A DNA stretch of 64,000 bases from positions 4,408,169 through 4,472,168 of the forward strand of contig NC_087386.1 of the NCBI RefSeq assembly GCF_963675165.1, in the 5' to 3' direction. Of the stretch, positions 11,966 through 25,100 are shown piece by piece. Position numbers and translations under genes: made by a program. This DNA is from Halichondria panicea (lineage: Eukaryota > Porifera > Demospongiae > Suberitida > Halichondriidae). Position 1 is the first letter of the stretch, and the number at the start of each line of letters is the position of its first letter. The notes under the pieces were generated by a model. The model did not search any database. It was not told the DNA's origin and worked only from the letters and a program-made list of their open reading frames with translations.

Positions 11966-12568
11966 TAGCCTCGATTCCGGGCCGATTAAAATACGGCCTG
12001 GTACCTATTGCATGGTGATAGTGCACACGCGTTAGTTTATTGTCCAGAATCTGGGAAATCCCCTTTTTTCTTTCCCTCATCTATTTTCTATCTTTGTACA
12101 TCAGCTTAGCTCTCTATTGTGTTGTTCCAGAAGGCTTTAACACTAGTCTGAAGCCAGAAGAGGCTCTCATCTACCTCTATGACGGTTGTATGGTCAGGAT
12201 GTCTTACCTTGAATCTGTACAGGCTATGCGAAATGTATGGTGCCTCAAACTGCTACTTGCGAAGACAACCCGGCTATAGGACCATCCTATATAGACGTAG
12301 ATGAGAGACTCTTCTGTCTTAAAACTAGTGTTCAAGCCTTCTAGACCAACGTAATAGACGGCATAAGCCACAGCTTCACAGAACTCAGTCATAGAGATAA
12401 AGTATTACGGAACATATTCTTAGTAAACGGACTAATTTCCTGTGTAATTTACTAAGGTTTTACGTTCGTAGTACGATTACCCATATTCTGGGTAATTTGA
12501 AGCGCTGCGCAGTATCACCCCTGCAATACGTACCAGACCGTATTTTAATCGGCCTTGAATCGAGGCTA
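11966..12568. mobile_element. Mutator-like MITE, 603 bp
   Basis: The ends are inverted repeats of about 65 bp with some mismatches, starting TAGCCTCGATTC and sharing CGATTAAAATACGG. The flanks read gcttgtataca on the left and gcttgtacag on the right, consistent with a target duplication of about 9-11 bp altered by a TA indel. Inside is a second inverted repeat (about 12130-12182 against 12290-12345), so the element can fold into a long nested hairpin. No transposase frame is present. Confidence 0.8.
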
Positions 12569-13118
12569 GCTTGTACAGTGCATGGCATAGCTGGTGATAA
12601 TTATATCCATCTGGAATGACTCTCTGGGCATATGCTGTTTGTCTGATTATGCTGAGAGAATGTGAGACAAAGATTAGGTCTTTTTGTTCCGCAGTTATTC
12701 TTGATCAATATGATTGTTTTTGTACTGAATCTGTAAAATATGAACTGTAACATAATAGAGTTGCCTTGCTTGCTCACTTTCTAGCTATAGCTTACGAGTC
12801 AGGTCTCATCACAGAGACATCCAGTTACTGGGTTGGGCTCGAAAATGACTGCATTTTAGGCGCACTCTCAAATATAAGCGTATATATATAGAGCTCTGCT
12901 ATTGACCCCATGCATGAGCTGCATGCGCTAATAATCCAGTTTCTTGTTTTTGGTATTGTTTTTGGTATGTTCTCTTTATGGCCATTCCTATAATTATTAT
13001 AGCAACTCAATTTTACATGGGTCATAATTATTTAGTGCATGCATGCATGTATCATTGTCCATTGTACCACCCTCTTTCTCTAGGTTTTGTTCAGACCATT
13101 AACTGTACTGCACTCCCA

Positions 13119-16100
13119 ATGGAACAATATTTGTCTAAACTCTTCTCTGATCACAAGGAGAAAAAAACATGCTTTCGAATAGAGTTGAGAAAATATCGTA
13201 ACAGTAACAAACGTTGTTCAACAGATACAACCTGGATAACCGGTTTGGACAAGACACCACAAATATTGGAGGTGGATTTTTTGTTGCTGATTATAGCTGG
13301 AGATATCGAAACTAACCCTGGCCCTGTTCTTACAACACTGACACTCTCAACTCTTCATGAAGAATTAGTTGAGTTGACTAATCCACTTCTTTTTGGTAAA
13401 CACTTGGGCATTCCTCAGTTGGTATTGGACAAACTTCATCCAAATGGTATGTGCTATAATTATGCATGCACGCATTAAGTTAATGCACCTTCTCTCTAAT
13501 TATAGTAGCATATGCATGTGAGTCAGTGATAGAATGCAATTTCAGTGAATTGATGGTCGATCATTACCCACTCTTTGTGATCTGGATTCTGCCTGCATGC
13601 AGCAAAATTAATCAATGCAAACATGTTCATCATTATCTATGATGCACTTGTCAGTGAGTAGTTGGGTCCACTTAGTTGAGGGAACCCTATAATTAAGGGT
13701 GCACATACAGTGCATCCAGTCTAGAGAGTTGAATACCACAAATGTATGAGTACAGTTGTACGGTATAGACTCTAGTTAATCCGGTCACCGTTGGGACAGT
13801 ACAGCTTGGTCAGAATAGCGAGGTGGCCCCAGGAAATAACCGCGGCTAAAAAACCGACCTTACCTCGAATATAAATTTTATGCGGTTCTGCCTCGAGGAT
13901 AATTATGGTCTCAAGTGTAATCCATTGCCAAACCATACCCAAAACGTCATATCCGGCCATTATAAAATTACATGAAAACCTTGTTTGGGGCAGCCAGCAC
14001 TGACCAGTATATGGAAAAGCGAGTGGCCGCATTTCAGGATGAGTGTTGTGCAGTAAACATCTAGCTAGTATACTATTCTGTGCCAAATCAAATGGCCGAT
14101 ATATCGAGGTGGCCGTACGTACTTCAGAGAGCCGAAATAGCGACAGTCTACTGTTCTTAAAAGATTGGAATATTTCTAAGAAATTATGCTGACACCATTG
14201 TGTACGTGAATGAATAAGATACAACATTATTAAACAAAAATCTATTGTGGGAAATAATGGTGAAAGCGGGGGTGATCATATAGAAAATAATGTGTGTAAC
14301 ATCGATTATCTTCGGAAAACTAAAGTCTTTCTTTTCTGATTAAAAGTTAGACAATTATTTTATTTCAAGCTTACTATATGTGTAGCAGTGGCGGATCCAG
14401 GGGGAGATCCCAGGGTGCTCCTTTCAGTCTAGATATTGTGGCTTTACTACAGCCTACCAGCTAGTTATTTATCAGTTTTTGTAGCTATTGTCAATGATTG
14501 TACCTGTTGTTTTGATGTATCAACTGCCAAAGGAGTGTTCAGGTTAGCCTATAGGCTAGATAGTTGACTGTTTGTAGTTGGACTCCGCCCAATTAGACTG
14601 TTCGTGGCAGCTAGCTAGCTCTACGCAAGTCTATTATGGGACTTCCCCTGTGATTTTCCCTAGTCATGTGTGACCGGAAGTGGACGTAATCCCAAAAAAT
14701 TTTGCTCTGTGCGGGAATTCCACTACGCGCTCGTAGTTTGGAACCGCCCTTTCATTTTTCCTGGATCCGCCACTGTGTAGATACGTAAGCAATATCAAAC
14801 CTTGCGTAAAATAGCCAAAGTTCTATAGATGTTGTGACGAAGTCCTAAACCTTAGCCGGAATCTGTTGGTCTTTCCTCTCCCTAACCGATTAGCCATTAT
14901 TTGTAACAATTGTTTACTGTTCTATTATCACCACAAACCCACCATGCAACTTTCGTTGCTATGGAAACATTTTTAGTAGCTTATTCATTCACCTCAGAGG
15001 AGGAACGCCAGGGTCAATAGGGTCACGTTTAATTAAGGATTATTGTTCTGGGTTCTTGACCTTTGTTGCATATATATAGCAGCTTAGCGCTTCTGTTCTT
15101 TATTTGCCTGCTTGGAAAGCTTACTATACCTAGATCTATCCAGTGCAGCAAGCCAGTATACATCAAAATTTATACCCTAGCCACGGAAGGCTAATTTCCA
15201 TATCTTGTGGTTTTGAAGAATACAATAAAAGGTCAAAGGTTGCAATTAAATCCTAGATCTCCTCTCTCAAGCTGATTCCTCTGGGGCGCGATAGCTCAAC
15301 CGATTTCTGTTGTTATTATAAAGAGGATCAAGCTATTGGTGGTGTATAAACTCAGGGGCGTGAGGGTAAACTCAGTTTTACATGTAAAACATAGGGCCAC
15401 GTGGTGTTTTAATTAGTGACCTTTTGACCCTGGCATTCCTCCTCTGCATTCACCTATACAAAATGGCAGCACCATTTCTTAGAAATGTTCCAATCAAAAG
15501 ATATTAACATTTAAGTACAACTATACTCACACGTTTGTGGTGTTCTACTCTCTAGACTGGATCATGATGCACTAATGATTCTGTTTCCATCTGAACCCAT
15601 TGCCCTACCCCACTGACCCACAGACATTTGCCATCGATTGGTATAATTATAGGCAGCGACTGATCTGTATCAATAACAAAAACAAGCATCTTCCCATCAT
15701 GTCTATAAATTAATGCTTCTCTCCTAATTTCATGCAGACGTCAGTGAACAGAAAAATACCCTGCTTCAGTACATTGCTAATAACTATGAACTATACGGAT
15801 TTGATTGGGAGAAAATCGCTGATGCTCTTGATATAATTTTATTGAGAGACCTGGCCACAAAGCTGAGGTCTAAATATTGTCAACATGGTAATGATTTGTT
15901 ATGGCTATGTGATGATAAAGTTATTACATGATTGATTTCCAAATTATCTACCGGTATGTCATTGTAGATCATTCATCTTCGAGTGATGAGTATCTTTCAG
16001 CAGAAGAGCCCCCTTCAAGTGATGAGCATCATTCAGCAGAAGAGCCCCCACCGGTGCAATTATGTGAGTTTCTAATGCGCATAGTAATCATTTGTGATAT

Positions 16101-19100
16101 GTACTACCGTTCAATCATTTGTGATGTACTACCAACGGTATAGTACATATCACAAATGATTACTACTGTATACTCTTCCGAGATTACGCCCACCCCCACT
16201 TTTGAGAGAAAGTTTCTGCATTGGCTAATTTGCCTTGAGAATATGCCCACCAGAAAGTGATGCATTTATTTTGTCAGTGAGAGCAGAAAATGTTTAGCAG
16301 TTTATTGATTATAGCTCAGACAATTGTCTTGTGTGGTCGACAAAATCTAGCCCTTCGTGATCATCGTGACAGTGGTACAGATGCATGTAGAAGGTGCACA
16401 GTCGGCAAGCACAAACCATGGCAACTTTAGGGCCTTGATAAACTTACAAATTATCAGCTGGAGACACCACCCGTAGAGAACATCTCGAGAAGGCAGGTAG
16501 GAATGCCACTTAGATACATACCCTGACATACAAAACCAGATCATCAGTATCCTTGGTGACCAAATCTGTGAGAAGATTTTAAGGAAGGTTCGTAGCAGTG
16601 CCTGATAGCAGATGAGGTCACTGATTGCTCCAACAGAGAACAACTCTGGCCTGAGGTATGTTGAGCCAGGGTCTTGTTTACAATTTAACCTGGTTCACAT
16701 GGAAACCTCTATAAGAACAAAAACACAAAACTTACAAGAAGTTGACTGCCAGAGAGATTGTTCAGACTCTTTGAAAGCTTCGATCTGGGAGGCTTTGATT
16801 TCTATGATAAATTAAACATACCATGTAGATTACACCAATCCATTGTGACATACCGTAAACATCCATTAGCACGAGTATGTTGGTCATCTATCTATATAGA
16901 TCTACTCCTCTATACAGAAGTGCTTGCGCCCCAGACGATCCTGCTTGAGAGAAGCAACATTTGATGCATTTTTCAAACAAATTAGCCGCTAAAGGGTATG
17001 CATTTTGTGTACTAGCTGCTTTGCTGCCTGCATAGTATTATAGGTATATATATCAACTTTCCAAAGGCAAATAAACAATCAAAAACGGTAGCTGCTAGAT
17101 GAAAAAATACGATGCGCAGGAGTTAAGAATGTAAGACAACAATTTGGTTCATTAAAAGTGTCCCTATTGATTCCAGTGTACCTCTTCTGGGATGCAGTGA
17201 GAACAAGAACTAACAAAACACAACACAGTCCATGCAGTTAGGCTGAGGAGTTGGCAGTGTTCATCTTAATGTATCGTTGTGTTGCCACAAGCTAGTGCAT
17301 GCATGTGTGGAGATCAGTGTTTTGAGCAGAGTGAGGTATAATTATATATTGCAAATGTACAATTGTATACTGCGCCATCATCTAAACCTGTTCATATTTG
17401 TATAGCAGTGCAGACTGTTTTTTCTTCTGATACTCTAGAGCGATAGAAAGCAAGCACACACTGTATATACGTATATATAGCTTTCAGTTTCAAAACTGTT
17501 GTTGGTTGTCACTCTACTAGATCTTCTTCAAAAAAGCTGCCTTCTACAAGCTCTACTGATTTTCTATTTGTCTTTTGGCCGTCTTTTTTCTCCTAACTGG
17601 TCCTCGACTTGGAAAAATGTTTTGATGCTACACATCCTTCACATGTCGTCATGTGCAGGTTCAGTGCTGCACATCGGTTACCAACTAATATTATTATGGA
17701 TGGCAAGCACTTGCAGTTACAGTCACAGACTCCCTAGTATCATCATAATAATTAGTGTCAGGCTTTGTAAAACAATTATACATACATGCCTGTATAATAG
17801 CTCTCTCCATCCGGCACACAATAATAATCTGTAGTGCATGCATGCGTGGAACACAAAGCTGCATTGCTATAATTTATATTCTTTTGATCATAAACTTGTT
17901 TATAGATCTCTATTACCAACTGTACAGCCCTGACACCATCATCTCAAGTACAAACTCGAAAATATTATCTACGAAATGTCTCAATATTGCTGAACCACGA
18001 ATATTATGTCCTCCGAAAATTACCCGCTATATGTTTTTTTGCAATGATTATAATTAATGGTTTTATGATTAAGGGGATATAAATTATTAATTTAATAATA
18101 ATCAGGCTCAGCCATGAACCACCTCAATACTAATTAAGAATGCATGGTTTTATTTCCTAAGGTTTACTGCATGCATGGCTTTCGAATGTTTTAAGAGAGC
18201 CATTTAATTTATCATAGTTTACAAATTATAGGCTGCAGTGTATCATCATGCATGCATGAAGCTGTATATATACTTTTCAATTATACATGCAGCTGATCTG
18301 CCGAGAGTAGGACTTCAAGAACGGTTTCTAGTGCCAGACCCTGTTCCATCTCAGCAGCCTACCGAGGGTTCTCTAGTACCAACTAGGACTTCATTATCAG
18401 TAGCACTGGGTCCTCCTGGACCCTCACCAAGTATACCACCACTAGTAAATGAAAAAGGTGACTGTAATTTATATCGGCTTGAGAATACACAGTTTCAATA
18501 CTTATAATTGTACTGTATATTTGATTATTTATACATAGTTAGATGTATACATGCAGGTCAGAATCTTCACTGCAATATAAAAAAAAAAAAAAAAAATTCT
18601 AACAAAATTACATTATAATGCTAGTTAAATATGGCCTTCAGTTGGTTTTATATACTCAATTGTGTTACTCTACTACCGGAAAAATGTTATCAATTAGGCG
18701 AATTTATATAGGTGAGGTTTGCCAATTTATAAAGCGCAATGTCCTGGTAATGCGCACACATGCACACGCATGCATATACCATAGTTGCCCATGCACGTAC
18801 CTGATTTGCACAGTTGCAGGTGTGACACAGACAGAGGAGCTCTATGGATTCCTTTGAGTTTGAGAGCTGCTAGCACGCCTAGAGTATAGATGGAGTAGTA
18901 TAGGATGATCATTGATCTGCATGCAGAAAAGACATGCATACTGAAACTCAATTGAATTATGCATTCGCACCTATAATGCACATTATGTAACCTCAATATT
19001 GCCACTTTTCTGTGTCAAATTAGCAATAATAATTATAATTATTGTGTTTTTTTTCTGTGCAGGTATTATTATGCTAATGAAAAGACACAATGTTACTGAT

Positions 19101-22100
19101 AAGCAACTCAACACTGAATTACGGGAAGCTGATTTTTCCCACTTGGCTAAATATTTTGATAGGATTGAGCTCTATGTTTACGAGATGGATTTGACTCCTT
19201 CTGAACAAGGCGATGTGACACTGAAGGGAAATCACAACATTCAAGATGCAATGATTATGTGCTTGTCTTACTGGCGAAGACACAATCCTTCGAAAGCGAC
19301 ATACAAATCTCTGTTGAAGATCTTAGTGAGTCTTGACCAAGGATTGATAGCTGATAACGTGTGTCAGTACTTGGCGCAGAAAAATGGTGAGTATTACACT
19401 ATTTATAGCAAGTGTTCACTTAATTGAGTCTCATTCACACGCACATGCAGATTAATGTTAATAGTGCTTGTTAATCCTAGCTGCAAGAGTGAGAAGAGAG
19501 TTGCAAGGCAGGCTCTACTGTACTGATGCAGGAGCCATTACTATGATTTTATCTTGTAAACTTTGTACTTTTGTCAGCATCAATCATGGGCGATCATTTC
19601 CCACTCTTTGAGTTTCCCTGTGATTATATTATATGCAGCAAAATTACCTTACGAACATTATGATATCTATGTGTATTAGCCAAGGGCGTAGCCAGGGGGG
19701 TGCTAGGGGTGCTCGAGCACCCCCAACCAGCCTGAGTCAAGTATACAAATCACAGAAAAATGTATCTGATTACGGTATCCAACTGAGCACCCCTTCTCTT
19801 CCAGTTCTTGCTGCAGTTAGGCTGTTAGCTAACTAGTATAATATTATAGGCAAGGAAAACGATTCAGTCTCTAAATTGTGAGCTATTCTGGCTTAAATCG
19901 TTCTCTTTTGTGATCGTGGCCAGCTTCTCTATGCAAATAAGCGTTCAGCCACGCCCAACTTGGGAGATAAGTTAATTATGACGTCATTAATAAGAGGTGT
20001 CACCCAAATTTCGGCACTGCGCGGCGCTAAAAATTGGGCGCTTTGCGCCCTCTTTCATCTATGATAGCTCTCCAAAATCCTGGCTACGCCGCTGGTCAGT
20101 CATACAGTAACCACATTGCACAAAATGAATCATTTCTGACACAATGCTATTTTTTGTTTCTATAGAAGACCAGCCAACAAAACCCAAAGGTGAAGAGTAC
20201 TATGCACCCACTTGGTACACAAATTCTGCAATCACAATCATAATAATTATAGTCTGAATAGTTTGTTTATGAAAACTTATTTTTTATCTTCACAGTTACG
20301 CCTGAAACAACTGTAGCTCAGTTGAACCAACAGTGTTCTAATGACGCTCTTCTCCAGTTGTCTGCCAAGATTGTAGCCTCGATCCCAGGCCGAGTTTTCG
20401 CTTTTATAACGGTTAGGCGAACAACTGGGCCTGGTACTAGTTGTCTGCGCATGCGTCAAATTTTCATTGTATATTTGTGGTCGGCAAAAATATTTAATAA
20501 ATCAATAATAGAAATTTGTACACAGAAAATGCACAGAGTGAGTACACAAAAGATGCACATAGGGAGCTGCTTCACAAAGGCCTGGGGAGTTGCCAGTTGT
20601 GCTGCAGCACAATTACAGTGACCCAGGGCAACTTCAGGATGATTGAATGCCTTCAAATTACGTTTCAAAAAGATTTAGCAGGCTGCTGGACTTCTCTGAT
20701 TCTAGGCCCCAACTCGTAAACTCATTGCTTGAGAAAACGTAGATTCTCTTGATGTCTCTGAGCTACCCAGCAACGCTCGAATGAGCAGGTCATACTCCAG
20801 TCCTGTGTCTGTGAGTATAGGACAATATTAAAAGAAACCAAAGACGGTTAAACCCTTACCTCAAACTGTCCAGTCTCGTCCGTTAGTATAGCCAAGAGGA
20901 GTACTGTTGGGACAGCTGGATATTAGCCATTGCTCCTGTACAGAGAAGTAGACATTTTAAATACGTGTAGAAATTTCTCGGTTATAGTGTCATTGTCGAC
21001 GAGCTGATGATGGCAGCACCAAGTTCTCTAGCTCACACTCTTCACTTGATCCACCATATTAATGATGAAACTATAGTCTACCTACATTCTTGCCAAACAT
21101 GAACAAGACTTGATAGCATAGCCGGCCATAGGGCCCACACAAAAATATCTGACCTTAACAAGCTTGACAAAGCTTTATACCTCTTCCCTTGTTGTTCAGT
21201 CTTCAGAATAAGCTTCAGAGAAGAGAGAAGCTTCAGCTAAGAGCCATTCCAATCGATTCCAATCGATTCCAATAATGATAAAACGGGAACTGACTTCTAG
21301 TACACGATAGTACACGAATATAAATGTCACAAAAGTGAACGAGAATATCCATTCGTCAGAATCTGACGAACGACTGACGCATGCGCAGACAACTAGTACC
21401 AGGCCCAGTTGTTCGCCTAACCGTTATAAAAGCGAAAACTCGGCCTGGGATCGAGGCTACCAAGATTGCTGACTATAATGGTTTCAAAGTCAGGCTGGGC
21501 CTCAGTGATGCTGAAATTAACGCTATTGATCTGACAATTAGTGATATTCCAGGAAGGTTTTACGCTGCTCTGAAAAAGTGGAAGAGTAAAGGCATGTTTG
21601 ATTCGACAGCTACTTATGGTCGATTAGTGGAAATCGCTAGGATATTGGAGGATGGAGAGGCATTTCAGAGTATTAAACGTGCCTGTATTGAGCATACAAG
21701 TAAGTTGTATTGTACCTATAAAAGTTTGAGTTCACACTCAAACATTAAATAAACTGTACATTCTAGAGGAATAAACTTTTTGCTATAATAATTATTATAG
21801 GCCGCTGAGAGGGTATATACTTGAGGTAACAAGACATGCAGCGGACATAATTTTAACTATTATATTATTTTGCATGCTCTTCATATTTTTTCTAGTTAGT
21901 ATAAAAAAAATTATGTAACTGGACTGACTGTGTACTGACTGTATTGTAGTTATTATGCCTCGAGGCGTAGCCGCACGAGGGATACGGTAAAGCTGTCTGT
22001 GTGTCTGTCTGTGTGTCTGTGTGTCTGTGTGTCTGTTCCAGCTGTAACTGCTCAACGGTTGCAATGCGACGAAAACTAACAGCTTCTATAGGCTTCTAGC

Positions 22101-25100
22101 CACGTTCTCTTGGATTTTGATTCGTGGATTAGCAAACTAAAGCTTCTTTCTCGAGTTATGGCTAGTTTGACTCACATTGAAGGCTGTTGCAGTCTCTTTA
22201 GAATCTTTCATAGCATCATCTGTCCGCACAAACTTCTATTCAACATATGAGTTAGCCTTGCACTAGCTAAAGCGCTAGCTTTTTGTTAGCTACAAGACTC
22301 AGAAAATACCTGTTAATTAAAACAGCTAGCTAGCTAGCAGTAGCCATTTGTGAAATTGGACACACCCTTTAATTATTCCAGTGGATGTAATGCGCATGCG
22401 CGCTCATTCCCTATGTGTGATATCCAAGATCCAGATCCAGATCCTCCTGGCAGAATCATATTTTTCTTGAGGGCCTGGTAAGCCACAAAACACTACTATA
22501 ATTATAACAATATAGATAACAATATGCATGTACACAAGTCTTTTCTTCTTAGATATTATATACACTGAACTACAGATCCTGGAATAATCAATTTTCTTCT
22601 TTCTTGAGGTCCTGGTATTAAAGCCACATAATACAACAATAGATGCATGTAAATAAGTCTTTTCTTCTCAGTGACTTTATATAAATAAGCTAACTTTATG
22701 AAATAATTAAATTAATTAGTAAAATTAATTATGCACTTCGGCTTATAATTAAAATCTTCTTCTTTGTTGCTTCCTAGATCCTTGAGGTCCTGGTATAAAA
22801 TCAGCCACTAAACACAACAATGATACCATAATTATACAATTGAAGTCAGTTTTAGACAGATTATTTTATACACTTTTCCTTTTCTATACTTCCTCTTCTA
22901 TACTTCCTCTTCTATACTTTTGAGCGAAAGCAAATCATGGCGAGAGGCATTAGCACAGTGCCAGCTTGAACACTAGTTAGTTTCTGTCATGCGTGCATAT
23001 ATTACGTTATGTATTATGATGTATGCATGTGCTCACATGAGGTGATATAGTTCTATATTGAATGAACAGTGTTACATATAGTTGTGTAAAAGTTTCATAT
23101 TTTTGTGTAGTATAATAGAGACCATCTATATATAATAATTATAATAACACTATTATACGTTAATGGCTCCTATTATTATAAACATGCCATATGCCATGAG
23201 GTCAAGGCGACGTCTTCACTCACTGCATGCATAGCCACGTTACAATTCAATCAAAGTTTGAATCTAGACTGGAGGCATGCCTTTCTACGGTCCAGTGGCA
23301 TAGCCAGGGGGTGGCAAAGGGGGCAAATGCCCCCCCTTTTTCTGGATCTCTACTACTCTGCTCAAGTTATTGTATCTGATTATCTTGCTGAGCACTCCCT
23401 TTCTTTGGAATCTTGCTGCAGTTAGCTAGCTATATAGTAGGCAAGCAAAACGATTTAGTCTCTAAACTGTGAGCTATTCTGGTTTAAATCTATATATATA
23501 TAGACAGTTCTTGTTCTTTGCTAAACTAGCTTCTTCCATAGATAGTAAAGGAAAGGGATTGGAAACGCATTACGTCATACGGCTCAATCTTACTTACTGA
23601 CCTTAACCTCGATTACAGGCCCTTCATTGCGGCGTAAATTTGAGGCCAAATTGATATTGAGCATAATGAGTGCATGTGCCACAAGCTCAAGCTCAGGCTG
23701 GAGTACCTCAAGAGCTCATACTGTGGACAGTGTAGTTAAAGCATAGATTGAACTCTTCAATCTATGGTTAAAGGATAAAGGCTTCACGATGGCATCCATA
23801 TCAGCAAAAAAGCTAGATTTATTTTATCAGGAGCCCATAAATAAGAGAAGGAGCGGCTAACTTCAATGTATACTCGGGGATCACGTCTCGTAATTGCCGG
23901 TGAAACCGCACTTCCTTGTTTGGAAGCGACTAAGTGCTTGCAAACCGCAGCCCTGTATTGTGTATAACACGTGTAGGGATTCAACCACTTAAGTGACTCT
24001 GCATATATGGAAATGCGGTCATAACCACTTACGAAACGTGATCCCCGTAGTCAGCCTCTGACTATTTATGGGCTCCTGATTTTATTCATGACAAAAACGT
24101 ATTTATTCTTGACACTAATCATAAGCATGATAAGTGTATTGTACTCTAAGAATGTCATAATTATAATATTAAAGTGGTTGCACAGAGAGAATAAAAACAA
24201 AAACAGTGTATACACATATACAAGCAAAAATAAACACGTACATGCATACTTAATATGAGGTGAGGTTACTACATGTCTTATGGATGACATTGTTGAATTC
24301 ATGTCATCCTAGATGCTTTTGTTTTGTTGAGAGAGAGTGGGATCTGGTTAACGGTTGAGGAGGACTTGCACCTTTTCTTACGAGCTTTTTGCTTCACATC
24401 CTAAAAAGACAATTAATTAATCACTTTAAAAACATGATATAAAAGTTGCTGTAAATCACGAATAGATGCCCTGATCACTCCAAAATCAGTTGCATACTAC
24501 ATTCTAGCATGAGTACTACAATAATATAACACAATACAGCTAATCTGCAAAAGTATAATTGAGAAATAGCTTCCACAAAATGGTCACTATAGTACAACAT
24601 TTTTTAGATTGTAACTCACTAATCCATGCAATATGAGGCTTATGCTACATATCATACTATAGCTCTATTATGTAAGAACAAGATTCTCTCATGTAACCAA
24701 TCCATAATACCTTACATTGAGCAATAGAGCTTCTGTAAACAACTCACCCTAACTTTCAAGGTTTAAAAACACTTTTTGGGGTGCAATACACCATCCAAAC
24801 TTTATGGGACCACTACCATTGGAAAACTTATGTTTTTATGTACCCAAACAGCTTACTTGATTGGCTTGAACGCTGAAAGAATGATCTTGAAGCCCAAAAA
24901 TATAGCTCAAAAAACAACAAATGACCTTTTGCAATGAATAACATTAAAAATCGTAAGTAGGATTGTACCGTCCAACTTCTGTTGAAAACATTGGTGCACG
25001 TGATGCGTTTCCAATCCCTTTCCTATGCTTCTTCTTCAGAGGAGGTCGGACATCACTTGAACTTTCACTAATTATGACCTTTTAATGACATTCCAGGCCA

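Noticed and set aside
13119..13325. LINE retrotransposon 5' end as sole explanation of the 2A motif
   Set aside because: No endonuclease or reverse-transcriptase sequence follows; the frame runs directly into a death domain with a good donor. Kept only as a possible evolutionary source.
13772..14227. 151-codon minus-strand open frame
   Set aside because: No domain recognised, embedded in a likely transposon relic within an intron, and no splice-compatible partner exons.
20374..20621. Continuation of the death-domain frame into the transposon
   Set aside because: The extension reads through the terminal repeat and then stops; it is read-through of an insertion, not conserved protein.
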